From Planococcus koreensis (GTDB lineage: Bacteria; Bacillota; Bacilli; Bacillales_A; Planococcaceae): 49,413 nucleotides of DNA. A program made the position numbers and the translations under genes. The stretch lies in contig NZ_RQII01000020.1 in NCBI RefSeq assembly GCF_004761975.1, forward strand, positions 1 through 49,413, in the 5' to 3' direction. Positions 18,190 through 26,309 of the stretch are shown here, one piece after another. Numbering within the stretch: the stretch's first letter is position 1; each line of letters starts with the position of its first letter. Below the pieces are notes generated by a model. It was not told where the DNA came from and searched no databases. It saw only the letters and a program-made list of their open reading frames with translations.

Positions 18190-19026
18190 TTATGTGCGAA
18201 AATTCCAATCATCATTTCCATAGCGTTCTTCTTCGATTTTTTTCACTTCAGCGAGCTGGCTTTCCGATAATTCGTACGGCGTCAATCGGATTGCTAAAGC
18301 CTTTTCGAATCCGGTTCTGAATGCGGGAACACATTGCTCCGCGGTGACGCCTTCCTCGAGCAGCGAATTGATCGAGACGGCTTTTTCCGGAATTTTTTTG
18401 CGCATCCGATCTTTCGAAGCCTCGTCTTTGAATTTGAACACCGATAATAATTTTTCAGCGTCCAAGTCGATCAAGATGGCCCCATGCTGCAGGATCACCC
18501 CTTTTTGGCGCGTCTGTGCACTGCCCGCCACCTTTTTGCCGGCAACGACCATTTCATACCAGCTCGGCGCGTCAAAGCACACTGCACTTTTCGGTTTTTT
18601 CAAATCCGCTTTTTCAGTTTCACTTTCGGGAATCGAAAAATATGCGTCGAGCCCCAAATTCCGAAAGCCTTCCAACAAACCTTCACTCAGCACCCGGTAC
18701 GCCTTCGTAACCGTCTCTGGCATATCTGGATACCTTTCACTGACAATAATGCTGTACGTCAGCTCATGCTCGTGCAGCACGCCTCTGCCGCCGGTCGGAC
18801 GGCGAACAAAGCCAAGGCCGAGTTTTTTAACGGCCTCCATATCGATTTCCTGTTTGACTTTCTGGAAATAGCCGATCGACAGCGCCGCCGGCTCCCAGCC
18901 GTAAAAACGGATAACCGGTGGAATCAGCCCTTCACTATGCCAATTCAGCAGCGCTTCATCGAGCGCCATATTAAAAGATGCCGGCGCTTTGCCGGTATCG
19001 ATGAACAACCATTCTTGAAAATTCAC
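18190..19026 (-). CDS. lipM: Octanoyl-[GcvH]:protein octanoyltransferase LipM
   Basis: Transfers octanoate from acyl carrier protein to GcvH at the start of lipoate assembly. The 278-residue product of the biotin/lipoate ligase fold has [19 protein letters not shown] (about 75-93) and the catalytic cysteine C150 in [20 protein letters not shown], followed by [15 protein letters not shown]. Position 150 is the same as in B. subtilis LipM, which separates it from amidotransferase LipL. Its substrate protein GcvH belongs to the glycine cleavage system, whose other genes lie 0.8 kb away. It is divergent from yqhL. Confidence 0.92.
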   Translation of the reverse strand: MNFQEWLFIDTGKAPASFNMALDEALLNWHSEGLIPPVIRFYGWEPAALSIGYFQKVKQEIDMEAVKKLGLGFVRRPTGGRGVLHEHELTYSIIVSERYPDMPETVTKAYRVLSEGLLEGFRNLGLDAYFSIPESETEKADLKKPKSAVCFDAPSWYEMVVAGKKVAGSAQTRQKGVILQHGAILIDLDAEKLLSVFKFKDEASKDRMRKKIPEKAVSINSLLEEGVTAEQCVPAFRTGFEKALAIRLTPYELSESQLAEVKKIEEERYGNDDWNFRT

Positions 19027-19067
19027 AAGATCGCCCCCTAAATTCTTTAATTAGTGTAACATTGCCA

Positions 19068-19097
19068 TTGAATAAGAGTCACTCCATCTTTTATAAT
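19068..19097 (+). promoter_or_regulatory. yqhL promoter (SigA type)
   Basis: TTGAAT (19068-19073), 18-base spacer, TATAAT (19092-19097), about 30 bases before the yqhL start. Confidence 0.65.
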
Positions 19098-19125
19098 AAA
19101 GAGAGAATAGAAAGGGGCAAGATCA

Positions 19126-19506
19126 TTGGATTTTCTTTACATCACTTTAGGCGTCGTAGTTGCAGTGCTCATCTTTGCTGCAATCTCATACTTCCGCATC
19201 AAAAAATCCGTAACCACATTGACACAGGAACAATTCATCGAAGGCTACCGCAAAGCGCAGCTGATCGATGTGCGTGAAGCGAAAGATTTTGCAAACGGCC
19301 ATATCCTAGGTGCGCGCAATATTCCGCAAACACAATTGAACCAGCGCTACAAAGAAATCCGCGCCGACAAACCCGTTTACATTTATGACCAGAACGGTGT
19401 TCGCAGCGGCCGCGTTGCGTTATTTCTGAAGAAAAAAGGCTACGACCAATTATACCAATTGCAAGGCGGCTTCAAACAATGGAGCGGCAAGGTCAAAATC
19501 AAATAA
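19126..19506 (+). CDS. yqhL: Membrane-anchored rhodanese-like protein YqhL, catalytic Cys replaced
   Basis: One N-terminal transmembrane helix (about residues 3-23) followed by a cytoplasmic rhodanese fold (about 32-126) with QLIDVREAKDFANGHILGA and GGFKQWSGKVK. The active-site loop reads YDQNGVRSGR, so the cysteine expected at the first loop position is Asp88 (codon GAC). The domain therefore lacks sulfurtransferase chemistry and may be a binding module. The start is TTG 19126, 8 bases after AAAGGGG; no ATG is available. A strong terminator follows. It sits between lipM and the glycine cleavage genes as in B. subtilis. Confidence 0.88.
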   Translation: MDFLYITLGVVVAVLIFAAISYFRIKKSVTTLTQEQFIEGYRKAQLIDVREAKDFANGHILGARNIPQTQLNQRYKEIRADKPVYIYDQNGVRSGRVALFLKKKGYDQLYQLQGGFKQWSGKVKIK

Positions 19507-19512
19507 TGAGCT

Positions 19513-19545
19513 AAAGCCTTTCCCGATTGCGGAAAGGCTTTTTTT
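19513..19545 (+). terminator. Terminator after yqhL
   Basis: AAAGCCTTTCC, 7-base loop, GGAAAGGCTTT and further T. Starts seven bases past the stop. Confidence 0.95.
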
Positions 19546-19566
19546 ATTGGAATAAATTCGGGTGAG

Positions 19567-19672
19567 AAGCGTATTTTGCCTGTAACGGGGCGTATTTCAA
19601 GGTTTATAGAGCGTATTTCGCCGGTTGCAGAGCGTATTTTATTGCTAATGGAGCGTATTTCGAGATAACAGA
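19567..19672. repeat. 21-bp-period short repeat array
   Basis: The core GCGTATTT (usually AGCGTATTTC) starts at 19569, 19590, 19611, 19632 and 19653, an exact 21-base period, with 11 variable bases between. It occupies the gap between the yqhL and gcvPB terminators, two converging genes. The minus strand stays open and would read 7-residue repeats such as GEIRSIN and LEIRPVT, but there is no ribosome site or other sign of coding. The rest of 19546-19755 holds no gene. Confidence 0.8.
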
Positions 19673-19755
19673 AAAATATCTGCCCATTAAACTGCGCCAG
19701 AGCTTGAGAAGTGGATAAATATGCAATGCCCTCTGGCATCCATCCCGACAAACCC

Positions 19756-19785
19756 AAAAATGCCCCTCTGAAAGTTCAGAGGGGC
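19756..19785 (-). terminator. Terminator after gcvPB
   Basis: Minus strand GCCCCTCTGAA ctt TCAGAGGGGC followed by ATTTTTGGG; ends the glycine cleavage operon. Confidence 0.85.
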
Positions 19786-19794
19786 TAAAATATA

Positions 19795-21258
19795 TTATTC
19801 AGTTTTCGTGTAGCGCAGAACCGGTTTGCGGGCAGCCTGTGTTTCGTCCAGGCGCTTGATCACCGTCGTGTGCGGTGCATTCTGCACGATTTCCGGATTG
19901 TCTTCGACTTCCTTGGCAATCTGGATCATCGCATCGATGAACGCGTCCAAGGTCTCTTTGGACTCAGTCTCAGTCGGCTCGATCATCATGCCTTCCTCAA
20001 CGTTCAATGGGAAATAGATTGTCGGCGGATGGTAGCCGAAGTCAAGCAGACGTTTCGCCATATCCAATGTGCGCACGCCCAATTTTTTCTGGCGGCGGCC
20101 GCTCAAGACAAATTCATGCTTGCAATGGCGGTCGTAAGGCAGATCAAAGAATGGCTGCAGTTTGCGCATCATGTAGTTGGCATTCAATACCGCGTACTCC
20201 GTCACGGCTTTCAAGCCATCCGGCCCCATCGAGCGGATGTACGTGTATGCACGGACGTTGATGCCGAAGTTGCCGTAGAACGGTTTGACGCGTCCGATGG
20301 TTTCCGGGCGGTTGTAGTCGAACGTGTAAGCATCATCTGTTTTCACCAGCACAGGGCTTGGCAAATAAGGAATCAAATCTTTATGGACGCCGACTGGCCC
20401 AGAACCTGGTCCACCGCCGCCATGCGGTCCTGTGAATGTTTTATGCAAATTCAAATGGACCACATCAAAGCCCATGTCGCCAGGGCGAGCTTTTGACATA
20501 ACGGCGTTCAAGTTCGCGCCGTCATAATACAGTTTCCCGCCGACTTCATGGATGATTGCCGCCATTTCAAGAATCTGTTCTTCGAAAAGGCCCAATGTAT
20601 TCGGGTTCGTCAGCATCAATGCCGCTGTATCGTCTCCGACTACGCGTTTCAAATCATCAAGATCCACAAGCCCGTGTTCATTCGACTTGACCGTCACCGT
20701 TTCAAAACCGGCAACTGTAGCCGAAGCAGGGTTTGTACCGTGTGCCGAATCGGGCACGATGACTTTCGTGCGGTTCATGTCGCCGCGTGATTCGTGGTAT
20801 GCACGGATCATCATCAATCCTGTCCATTCACCGTGTGCACCCGCTGCAGGCTGAAGCGTCACTTCGTCCATACCCGTGATTTCCTTCAAATGCTCTTGCA
20901 GGTCGAACATCAATTCCATCGCGCCTTGGACAGTAGACTCGTCCTGCAACGGATGGATATTCGCGAATCCAGGGTAGCGCGCGACGGATTCGTTGATTTT
21001 CGGGTTGTATTTCATTGTGCAGGAACCCAAAGGATAAAAGCCTGAATCGACTCCGTGGTTGCGTTTCGACAACGCCGTGTAATGGCGCATGATGTCCAGT
21101 TCGGATACTTCCGGCAAGTCGGCTGCTTCTTCGCGGATCAACCCCGCAGGCAAGATATCGTTCAAGTCGATTTCGGGCACATCCAATTCTGGCAGGCTGT
21201 AGCCTACGCGGCCTTCTTTCGTCATTTCAAAGATGAGTGGTTGGTTATCTTTATGCAT
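19795..21258 (-). CDS. gcvPB: Glycine dehydrogenase (decarboxylating) subunit 2
   Basis: PLP-binding half of the split P protein, which decarboxylates glycine and passes the aminomethyl group to lipoyl-GcvH. The product of about 487 residues has the PLP lysine in [20 protein letters not shown], the nearby [15 protein letters not shown] and [10 protein letters not shown], and [20 protein letters not shown] early on. The start at ATG 21258 has GGGGG 6 bases upstream and overlaps the gcvPA stop by 8 bases; an upstream in-frame start has no ribosome site. Last gene of gcvT-gcvPA-gcvPB. Confidence 0.96.
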   Translation of the reverse strand: MHKDNQPLIFEMTKEGRVGYSLPELDVPEIDLNDILPAGLIREEAADLPEVSELDIMRHYTALSKRNHGVDSGFYPLGSCTMKYNPKINESVARYPGFANIHPLQDESTVQGAMELMFDLQEHLKEITGMDEVTLQPAAGAHGEWTGLMMIRAYHESRGDMNRTKVIVPDSAHGTNPASATVAGFETVTVKSNEHGLVDLDDLKRVVGDDTAALMLTNPNTLGLFEEQILEMAAIIHEVGGKLYYDGANLNAVMSKARPGDMGFDVVHLNLHKTFTGPHGGGGPGSGPVGVHKDLIPYLPSPVLVKTDDAYTFDYNRPETIGRVKPFYGNFGINVRAYTYIRSMGPDGLKAVTEYAVLNANYMMRKLQPFFDLPYDRHCKHEFVLSGRRQKKLGVRTLDMAKRLLDFGYHPPTIYFPLNVEEGMMIEPTETESKETLDAFIDAMIQIAKEVEDNPEIVQNAPHTTVIKRLDETQAARKPVLRYTKTE

Positions 21259-22618
21259 GAGTAGCCCCCATTTCCTGCACTGCTGCAGCAAGTTCCTGCA
21301 CGAATGCATCAATCTCTTCTTTTGTGCGCTGTTCGGTTACCGCGATCAGCGTATGGCCTTCAAGTTCCGGATAGCTGCGTCCGAGATCGTAGCCGCCGAT
21401 CATGCCTTTTTCGAGCAAACGCGCATTCAATTTTTTCGAAGGCGTTTTCGTTTTCACAGTCAACTCATTGAAATGAGCCCCGTCAAAAATCACGTCAAAG
21501 CCGGCTCCTTTTAATTGCTGCTTCATATAATGCGTTTTGGTAATGTTCTGGACAGCGATTTCTCGCGCGCCTGCCTTGCCAAGTGCGGTCATTGCCACAG
21601 AAGCAGCCAACGCATTCAATGCCTGATTCGAACAGATATTTGAAGTCGCTTTATCGCGGCGGATGTGCTGCTCACGCGCTTGCAGCGTCAAAACGAATCC
21701 GCGGCGGCCGTCTTCATCGACCGTTTCCCCGACTAAACGCCCTGGAACTTTGCGCATCAATTGTTTCGTTACTGCGAAATAGCCGCAATGCGGTCCGCCG
21801 AACGCTTCTGAGATGCCGAACGGCTGTGCATCGCCGACCGTGATGTCAGCGCCCAATTTGCCTGGAGGCGTCAATGCGCCAAGCGCCAATGGGTTTGCCG
21901 AAACTGCGAACAACGCGCCCGCTTCATGGATGATCGGCTCCAGCGCCTTCAAGTCTTCCACTTGCCCGAAGAAGTTCGGGTATTGCACCATGACCGCAGC
22001 TGTATCGCCGTCGATCATTTCTTTCAACGCTTCAAGATCGGTATGCCCATCTTTCAACGGGATTTCTTCAACAGCAATTGATTGGCCCAACGCGTACGTG
22101 CGAACGACATCGCGTGTTTCGGGATGGACCGCGCGCGACACGAGGATTTTTTTGCGGCGCGTGTGTCCAGCGGCAAGCATTCCCGCTTCCGCTAAAGCTG
22201 TGCCGCCGTCATACATCGAAGAGTTCGCAAGGTCCATCCCCGTCAATTCACTGATCATCGTTTGGAATTCGAAAATCGCCTGCAACTCGCCTTGGGAGAT
22301 TTCTGGCTGGTACGGTGTATAAGCCGTATAAAATTCAGAACGTGAAATGACGTGGTCAACGATGATCGGTTTGTAATGATCGTAGACACCCGCTCCAAGG
22401 AATGAAGCATAACGGTTGGTATCCGCATTTTTCGCTGCCAATTGCGCCAGTTCTTTCGTCAAAGAAGATTCCGATTTTGCGGCTTTGATCTTGTATTCGC
22501 CTTTAAAGCGAACTTTTTCCGGAATGTCTGCAAAAAGCTCATCAATCGACTGGATGCCGATGACATCCAGCATTTCTTTTTCATCTTGAGCCGTCATGGG
22601 TAAGTAGCGATGTTTCAT
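21251..22618 (-). CDS. gcvPA: Glycine dehydrogenase (decarboxylating) subunit 1
   Basis: N-terminal half of the split glycine decarboxylase; it folds like GcvPB but carries no PLP lysine and forms the heterodimer. The 455 residues start [20 protein letters not shown] as in other Bacillales and include [22 protein letters not shown] and [19 protein letters not shown]. The start is placed at ATG 22618 behind AAGGGGA; an in-frame ATG at 22639 lies over the gcvT stop region. It follows gcvT by about 27 bases. Confidence 0.95.
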   Translation of the reverse strand: MKHRYLPMTAQDEKEMLDVIGIQSIDELFADIPEKVRFKGEYKIKAAKSESSLTKELAQLAAKNADTNRYASFLGAGVYDHYKPIIVDHVISRSEFYTAYTPYQPEISQGELQAIFEFQTMISELTGMDLANSSMYDGGTALAEAGMLAAGHTRRKKILVSRAVHPETRDVVRTYALGQSIAVEEIPLKDGHTDLEALKEMIDGDTAAVMVQYPNFFGQVEDLKALEPIIHEAGALFAVSANPLALGALTPPGKLGADITVGDAQPFGISEAFGGPHCGYFAVTKQLMRKVPGRLVGETVDEDGRRGFVLTLQAREQHIRRDKATSNICSNQALNALAASVAMTALGKAGAREIAVQNITKTHYMKQQLKGAGFDVIFDGAHFNELTVKTKTPSKKLNARLLEKGMIGGYDLGRSYPELEGHTLIAVTEQRTKEEIDAFVQELAAAVQEMGATHA

Positions 22619-22645
22619 AAAGAGCAGTCCCCTTTTCAAATGAGA

Positions 22646-23746
22646 TTATTTTGATCGTTTGTAAAATGGCGTTTCGACTGTTTTCGCTTTCAGGCGTTTA
22701 TTGCGGATTTCCACTTCAAGTTCCGTGCCAAGTTCAGCAAATTCACGGGCGACAATCGCTAAGCCAATGTTCTTTTTCAAAGTAGGCGACTGTGTCCCTG
22801 TTGTCACTTCACCGATTTCTTCGCCATTCGCGAATACTTTATAACCGTGGCGCGGGATACCTTTGTCGATCATTTCAATGCCGACAAGTTTGCGCGGGAT
22901 CCCATCAGCTTTCTGGGCTGCAAGCGCTGCTTTGCCGTTGAAATCCTGCTCTTTGTCCAATTTGACAACAAAATTGATACCAGCTTCCAGCGGCGAAATG
23001 TCTTTTGTCAATTCCTGGCCATAAAGCGCCAGGCATGCTTCAAAGCGCAATGTATCGCGCGCGCCTAAGCCCGCTGGCAATGCTCCTTCTTCTTTGCCTT
23101 CTTCTAAAATCTTATCCCATAACGCCACAACGGCTTCCGGGCTTGCATAAATTTCAAAGCCATCTTCGCCGGTATAGCCCGTGCGGGACAATAAAACCGG
23201 ATAGCCGCCAACTTCAACGTCGGCTTTGAAACGGAATGGCCGGATCGAAGACAAATCTTCTTCCGTCAACCGCTGAAGAATCCCCGCTGCATGGGGTCCT
23301 TGGAAAGCCAATAAACCATAATTTTCAGATTCGTTTTTGAGAACGACACCATCTCCGGCGTTTTTTTGCATCCATTCAAAATCTTTTTCGATGTTCGAAG
23401 CGTTGACGACCAGCAGGTAATCATTGTCGGCCAGTTTGTAGACCAGCAAATCATCCACTGTTCCGCCGTCTTCATAGCACATTGCCGTGTATTGGGCTTG
23501 TCCGTCTTTGATCTTGGAAACGTCGTTTGTCACCAGGTTCTGAAGAAACTCGAGGCTGCCTTCGCCTGACACAAAAATTTCGCCCATATGGGATACATCA
23601 AATAATCCAGCTTTCGTTCTTACTGCTTCATGTTCTTCTTTGATGCTCGAAAATTGGACCGGAAGTTCCCAACCGCCAAAATCGATCGTCTTACCGCCAT
23701 ACTTTGAATACGCCTCAAAAAGAGGTGTGCGCTGCAATTCTCCCAT
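22646..23746 (-). CDS. gcvT: Glycine cleavage system T protein (aminomethyltransferase)
   Basis: Transfers the methylene group from aminomethyl-lipoyl-GcvH to tetrahydrofolate, releasing ammonia. The 366-residue product has the N-terminal [39 protein letters not shown]-like [14 protein letters not shown], and the folate-site [15 protein letters not shown] (about 190). The start is ATG 23746 after AGGAGGAAG; the frame is open further upstream only because it runs through the riboswitch. First gene of the operon, controlled by the glycine riboswitch in its leader. Its product links to folD through 5,10-methylene-THF. Confidence 0.97.
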   Translation of the reverse strand: MGELQRTPLFEAYSKYGGKTIDFGGWELPVQFSSIKEEHEAVRTKAGLFDVSHMGEIFVSGEGSLEFLQNLVTNDVSKIKDGQAQYTAMCYEDGGTVDDLLVYKLADNDYLLVVNASNIEKDFEWMQKNAGDGVVLKNESENYGLLAFQGPHAAGILQRLTEEDLSSIRPFRFKADVEVGGYPVLLSRTGYTGEDGFEIYASPEAVVALWDKILEEGKEEGALPAGLGARDTLRFEACLALYGQELTKDISPLEAGINFVVKLDKEQDFNGKAALAAQKADGIPRKLVGIEMIDKGIPRHGYKVFANGEEIGEVTTGTQSPTLKKNIGLAIVAREFAELGTELEVEIRNKRLKAKTVETPFYKRSK

Positions 23747-23776
23747 TCGTCTTCCTCCTTGGATGTCAAATTCCAC

Positions 23777-23990
23777 AAAAAAAGGACAGAGATTCCCCCT
23801 ACAATAGGGAAATCTCTGTCCTGGAACCTGAAAGTTTACCTTTACGGCTTTCCTCTTTGGTAGCTGCTGAGCAGCGTTCTCCAGAGATGCGTCCTGCACG
23901 AGTCTTTTTGCCTGAGAGATTCATGACATATTGTCATTTGCTCCTTCGGCGACGCTTTCGCGTTCTCTCCCCGTGCACTCATCCGCCCAA
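23777..23990 (-). promoter_or_regulatory. Tandem glycine riboswitch with terminator platform
   Basis: On the minus strand, two successive aptamers of the gcvT class are visible: the first with GGAGAGAACGCG, GCCGAAGGAGCAA and AATCTCTCAGGCAAAA (23977 to about 23905); the second with TCTGGAGAACGCTG, ACCAAAGAGGAAAGCC and ACTTTCAGGTTCCAGGACAG (about 23890-23815). A strong terminator follows (GGACAGAGATTTCCC pairing with GGGGGAATCTCTGTCC, then seven T, 23821-23777). The terminator's 5' arm overlaps the 3' end of aptamer 2, the layout in which glycine binding allows read-through into gcvT. Confidence 0.95.
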
Positions 23991-24011
23991 ATCAAATGTT
24001 TGGTCCAAACC

Positions 24012-24039
24012 GTTATACAGAATAGTATAACTTTGTCTA
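24012..24039 (-). promoter_or_regulatory. gcvT operon promoter
   Basis: Minus strand TAGACA (24039-24034), 16-base spacer, TATAAC (24017-24012). The palindrome GTTTGGTCCAAAC (23998-24010) lies at the predicted transcript start. Confidence 0.5.
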
Positions 24040-24122
24040 TATCCTAACATTGTATAAGCAGAAGCGCAATCTTTTTTAATAGAACTAATCAAACACGAAC
24101 GATTATTAATTTGATAATTAAA

Positions 24123-24635
24123 TCATTCGCCTTTTAGGCGGTTCACTTGAAAAGCAGCGTATTGCGTAATCTGCCGCAGCGTGCGAAACTCGGTGCGGAT
24201 TGTAATATGCGCCGCTTCTTTATAGAAACGGTACCGTTTTTTAAACATCGCTTCAATCTCTTCCCGTGATGAGTTGCGGACAATCGGCCGGTTCGGATCT
24301 TTATGGATCCGCCTCCAAATCTCCCTGAATGGGGCGTCGAGGAAAAGCACCAGCCCTGTAGCCCGCATGATCTTGCGATTTTCTTCACGCATCGATACAC
24401 CACCGCCTGTGGAAACGATGCAATTGTCGTGACTGAAATTCTTCAAAAACTCTGTTTCGAGATCCCTGAAATGTTCTTCGCCAAACTGCGCAAAGATTTC
24501 CGGGATCGCCATTCCAGTCTGCCGGACGATTTCCTTGTCCATATCATAGAAAGGGATTTTCAATAAAAAACTGAGCCTTCTGCCGACTGCACTTTTGCCG
24601 CAGCCCATAAATCCGACCAAATATATTCTTTTCAT
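24123..24635 (-). CDS. aroK: Shikimate kinase
   Basis: Phosphorylates shikimate with ATP, the fifth step of the shikimate pathway. The 170-residue product has the P-loop GFMGCGKS (8-15), the shikimate-binding DMDKEI aspartate near 32-34, FRDLE arginine near 57, STGGGVSMREE near 78, and the lid arginine in RPIVRN. Starts at ATG 24635 or ATG 24647 are both possible; MKRIYLVGFMGCGKS matches homologues. It lies directly behind comGG, as in other Bacillales, so it may be transcribed with the competence operon. No clear T-rich terminator follows in 24070-24122. Confidence 0.93.
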   Translation of the reverse strand: MKRIYLVGFMGCGKSAVGRRLSFLLKIPFYDMDKEIVRQTGMAIPEIFAQFGEEHFRDLETEFLKNFSHDNCIVSTGGGVSMREENRKIMRATGLVLFLDAPFREIWRRIHKDPNRPIVRNSSREEIEAMFKKRYRFYKEAAHITIRTEFRTLRQITQYAAFQVNRLKGE

Positions 24636-24656
24636 CTTACCACCCATTGCATCCTG

Positions 24657-24860
24657 CTACTCAGGTATTTTATGTTGCGCGATTTCTTTTAGTAGTTGTA
24701 TCGTAGCATGTCTGTGCAAATTTTCCAAACTGTCATACGTCTTATATTGAATAATATAAACAGTTACTGCGTGCGACATGAGGATAAGGGCGGAAAGGAA
24801 AAAGACTGCGGACACTGGATAAATCGAACCTTTTTCGCATCTAAGGCTGCGTGAAAACAT
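24657..24860 (-). CDS. comGG: Competence pseudopilus component ComGG-like
   Basis: A 67-residue protein in the comGG position, shorter than B. subtilis ComGG. It has a short positive leader (MFSRSLRCEKG), then a hydrophobic helix (about 14-34), consistent with a pseudopilin-like N-terminus cut after the glycine. It overlaps comGF by 20 bases and has GGAGGAGG just before its ATG. Sequence similarity to known ComGG is too weak to see by eye; the call rests on position, size and topology. Confidence 0.65.
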   Translation of the reverse strand: MFSRSLRCEKGSIYPVSAVFFLSALILMSHAVTVYIIQYKTYDSLENLHRHATIQLLKEIAQHKIPE

Positions 24861-25272
24861 ATTCCTCCTCCAAAATTATGCCATCGGTGAATTCCGCCTG
24901 CAGCAGCAGGCTGTGGCCGCGCAAAGAAAAACTGGTCTTTTTGATGCCCGTCAGCATGACTTCATGCCCTAGCCGAAACTTCTGCTTGCGGATGAACTTG
25001 TCATAGCTTTCAATATCGTATTCATCTCCCCCTTGGACAATTCTTACGCCTGCGCCATTATTGATGATCACAAGCGATTCTGCACCCGATAAATAGCTTT
25101 GCAATTCCCCTGCGAACAAAAACCATTCCGCTGTCCGGGGATCGGCTTCTTCGAAAAAGCCGCGTATAAAAACAAAGAACAAGACAATGAGCGGCAGAAA
25201 TATCATCAGCAGCAGCAGCTCAAAAAGCGAGTTGAGAAACGTAAAGCCTTTTTCGTCCGCCACTCGGTTCAT
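24841..25272 (-). CDS. comGF: Competence pseudopilus minor component ComGF
   Basis: Minor pseudopilin needed for transformation pilus assembly. The 143 residues begin with a short leader ending VADEKG, then FTFLNSLFELLLLMIFLPLI, a type IV pilin-like hydrophobic helix in which residue +5 is Asn rather than the usual Glu. The rest is a globular domain with SLVIINNGAGVRIVQGGDEY and FSLRGHSLLLQAEF. ATG 25272 overlaps the comGE stop (ATGA) and has AAGGAG 8 bases upstream. Confidence 0.8.
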   Translation of the reverse strand: MNRVADEKGFTFLNSLFELLLLMIFLPLIVLFFVFIRGFFEEADPRTAEWFLFAGELQSYLSGAESLVIINNGAGVRIVQGGDEYDIESYDKFIRKQKFRLGHEVMLTGIKKTSFSLRGHSLLLQAEFTDGIILEEEYVFTQP

Positions 25273-25565
25273 TCGATGCACTCCTTATGTTCTTGATTCC
25301 GGGAATCATCGTAATACACACAAAGCTGTTCTGCCATTTCCCATCGGTAAAGTATGCCTCCTGATCTCCGTTCACCCCTTGCTACGCCATATCCCGCAAT
25401 CTCGATTGCGGCTTCATGCAAGGTTTCATATGCGGCGAGCCGCTCTTTTTTCGCGTGGAGCGATTGCTGCAGCTCTTGCATCACAGGAAGCAGCGTGCCG
25501 AACATCATGAAAAGCATGGCCAGGCTCAGCATTGTTTCCGGCCATGAAAAACCGTTTTCATCCAG
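25269..25565 (-). CDS. comGE: Competence pseudopilin ComGE, probable CTG start
   Basis: Minor pseudopilin. The first in-frame ATG (25532) would leave out the pilin signal, but the frame continues upstream and encodes LDENG followed by FSWPETMLSLAMLFMMFGTL, a proper prepilin leader (cut after Gly, Glu at +5) and hydrophobic helix. The only suitable start is CTG 25565, with AAGGGAGG 10 bases upstream; no ATG, GTG or TTG occurs in frame before the leader. The 98-residue product overlaps comGD by 8 bases. The gene looks intact otherwise. Confidence 0.72.
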   Translation of the reverse strand: MDENGFSWPETMLSLAMLFMMFGTLLPVMQELQQSLHAKKERLAAYETLHEAAIEIAGYGVARGERRSGGILYRWEMAEQLCVYYDDSRNQEHKECIE

Positions 25566-25998
25566 AAAACACCAGCCTCCCTTTGCCGATATGGACGATC
25601 AGCGATTTCTCGCCATCGCTCGTATCGAATAATAAGGTGCCCGCAGCCGTAACAGAACCGTTGGCAGAAAAAGACACCGCCTTCAGATTGCTTGTAGCTT
25701 TCAGTTTGACAGTTGCCGGGAGCTTGCGCGGGGGCAATATCGCTTTGAATGACTGGACGACTTCATATCGCCCTTCTGTTTCCCGAAACACCACCATAAC
25801 CGGTGCATTCGTCCGATACGATTCGCTCTGGGCATAATAGATGTCGCGCATCAGACTGTCGAAAAAGCGCTGTTCTTCCCTGTCCGTCGCCATTGCTTGA
25901 TATGACGGCACTGCTATCAGCGATACCGTCATCAGTAAACTGAGCACCAGCAGCATTTCCAGCAGCGTAAAGCCGTTTTGCTTTAAGAAGCTGTCGAT
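25558..25998 (-). CDS. comGD: Competence pseudopilin ComGD, no canonical start
   Basis: Pseudopilin of the competence pilus. The frame encodes LKQNG then FTLLEMLLVLSLLMTVSLIA, a classic prepilin leader with Glu at +5, and a globular domain to residue about 146. Between the in-frame stop at 26011-26013 and ATG 25956 there is no ATG, GTG or TTG, and ATG 25956 would remove the signal. The best candidate is ATC 25998, seven bases after GGTG; coupling to the overlapping comGC would help. A small indel near 25985-25998 is the alternative. Confidence 0.7.
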   Translation of the reverse strand: MDSFLKQNGFTLLEMLLVLSLLMTVSLIAVPSYQAMATDREEQRFFDSLMRDIYYAQSESYRTNAPVMVVFRETEGRYEVVQSFKAILPPRKLPATVKLKATSNLKAVSFSANGSVTAAGTLLFDTSDGEKSLIVHIGKGRLVFSG

Positions 25999-26297
25999 GA
26001 CACGACACCGTCAATTGAGATATTAATGGTGTCGCCGTTCGGGCAGCTTGTCTCGCCATCTTTCAAATAGCCGTTTGACACAAGGCTTTCCAGCGTCGGC
26101 ACCGCCTTCTCATCCATGCGGTAAGATTCAACTTGCCCTTGAACCATGTGGACAAAAGCTTTGCAGCCTTTTTCATCGACCGATGCTGATTGTTTGGTGA
26201 CATTGGGAATGGCGATGGCAATCAAGACAGTGATGATCAACATGACGATAAGCATTTCGATTAGTGTAAATCCTTTTTGATTTTTAATAAAACGCAT
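25983..26297 (-). CDS. comGC: Major competence pseudopilin ComGC
   Basis: Main subunit of the transformation pilus that reaches through the wall to bind DNA. The 104 residues comprise leader MRFIKNQKG, cut before FTLIEMLIVMLIITVLIAIA (Glu at +5), and a globular domain with two cysteines (KGCKAF and TSCPNG) that can form the known intramolecular disulfide. Normal length. It overlaps comGD by about 16 bases if ComGD starts at ATC 25998. Confidence 0.95.
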   Translation of the reverse strand: MRFIKNQKGFTLIEMLIVMLIITVLIAIAIPNVTKQSASVDEKGCKAFVHMVQGQVESYRMDEKAVPTLESLVSNGYLKDGETSCPNGDTINISIDGVVSSTAS

Positions 26298-26309
26298 GGT
26301 TTTTCCCCC

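Noticed and set aside
19440..19757. Minus-strand frame with 7-residue repeats over the 21-bp array
   Set aside because: It overlaps the yqhL end and its terminator, has no ribosome site, and matches no family I recognise; the DNA period explains the peptide repeat.
25269..25998. comGD and comGE as pseudogenes
   Set aside because: Both frames are full length with proper pilin signals and no internal stops; only the start codon is unusual.
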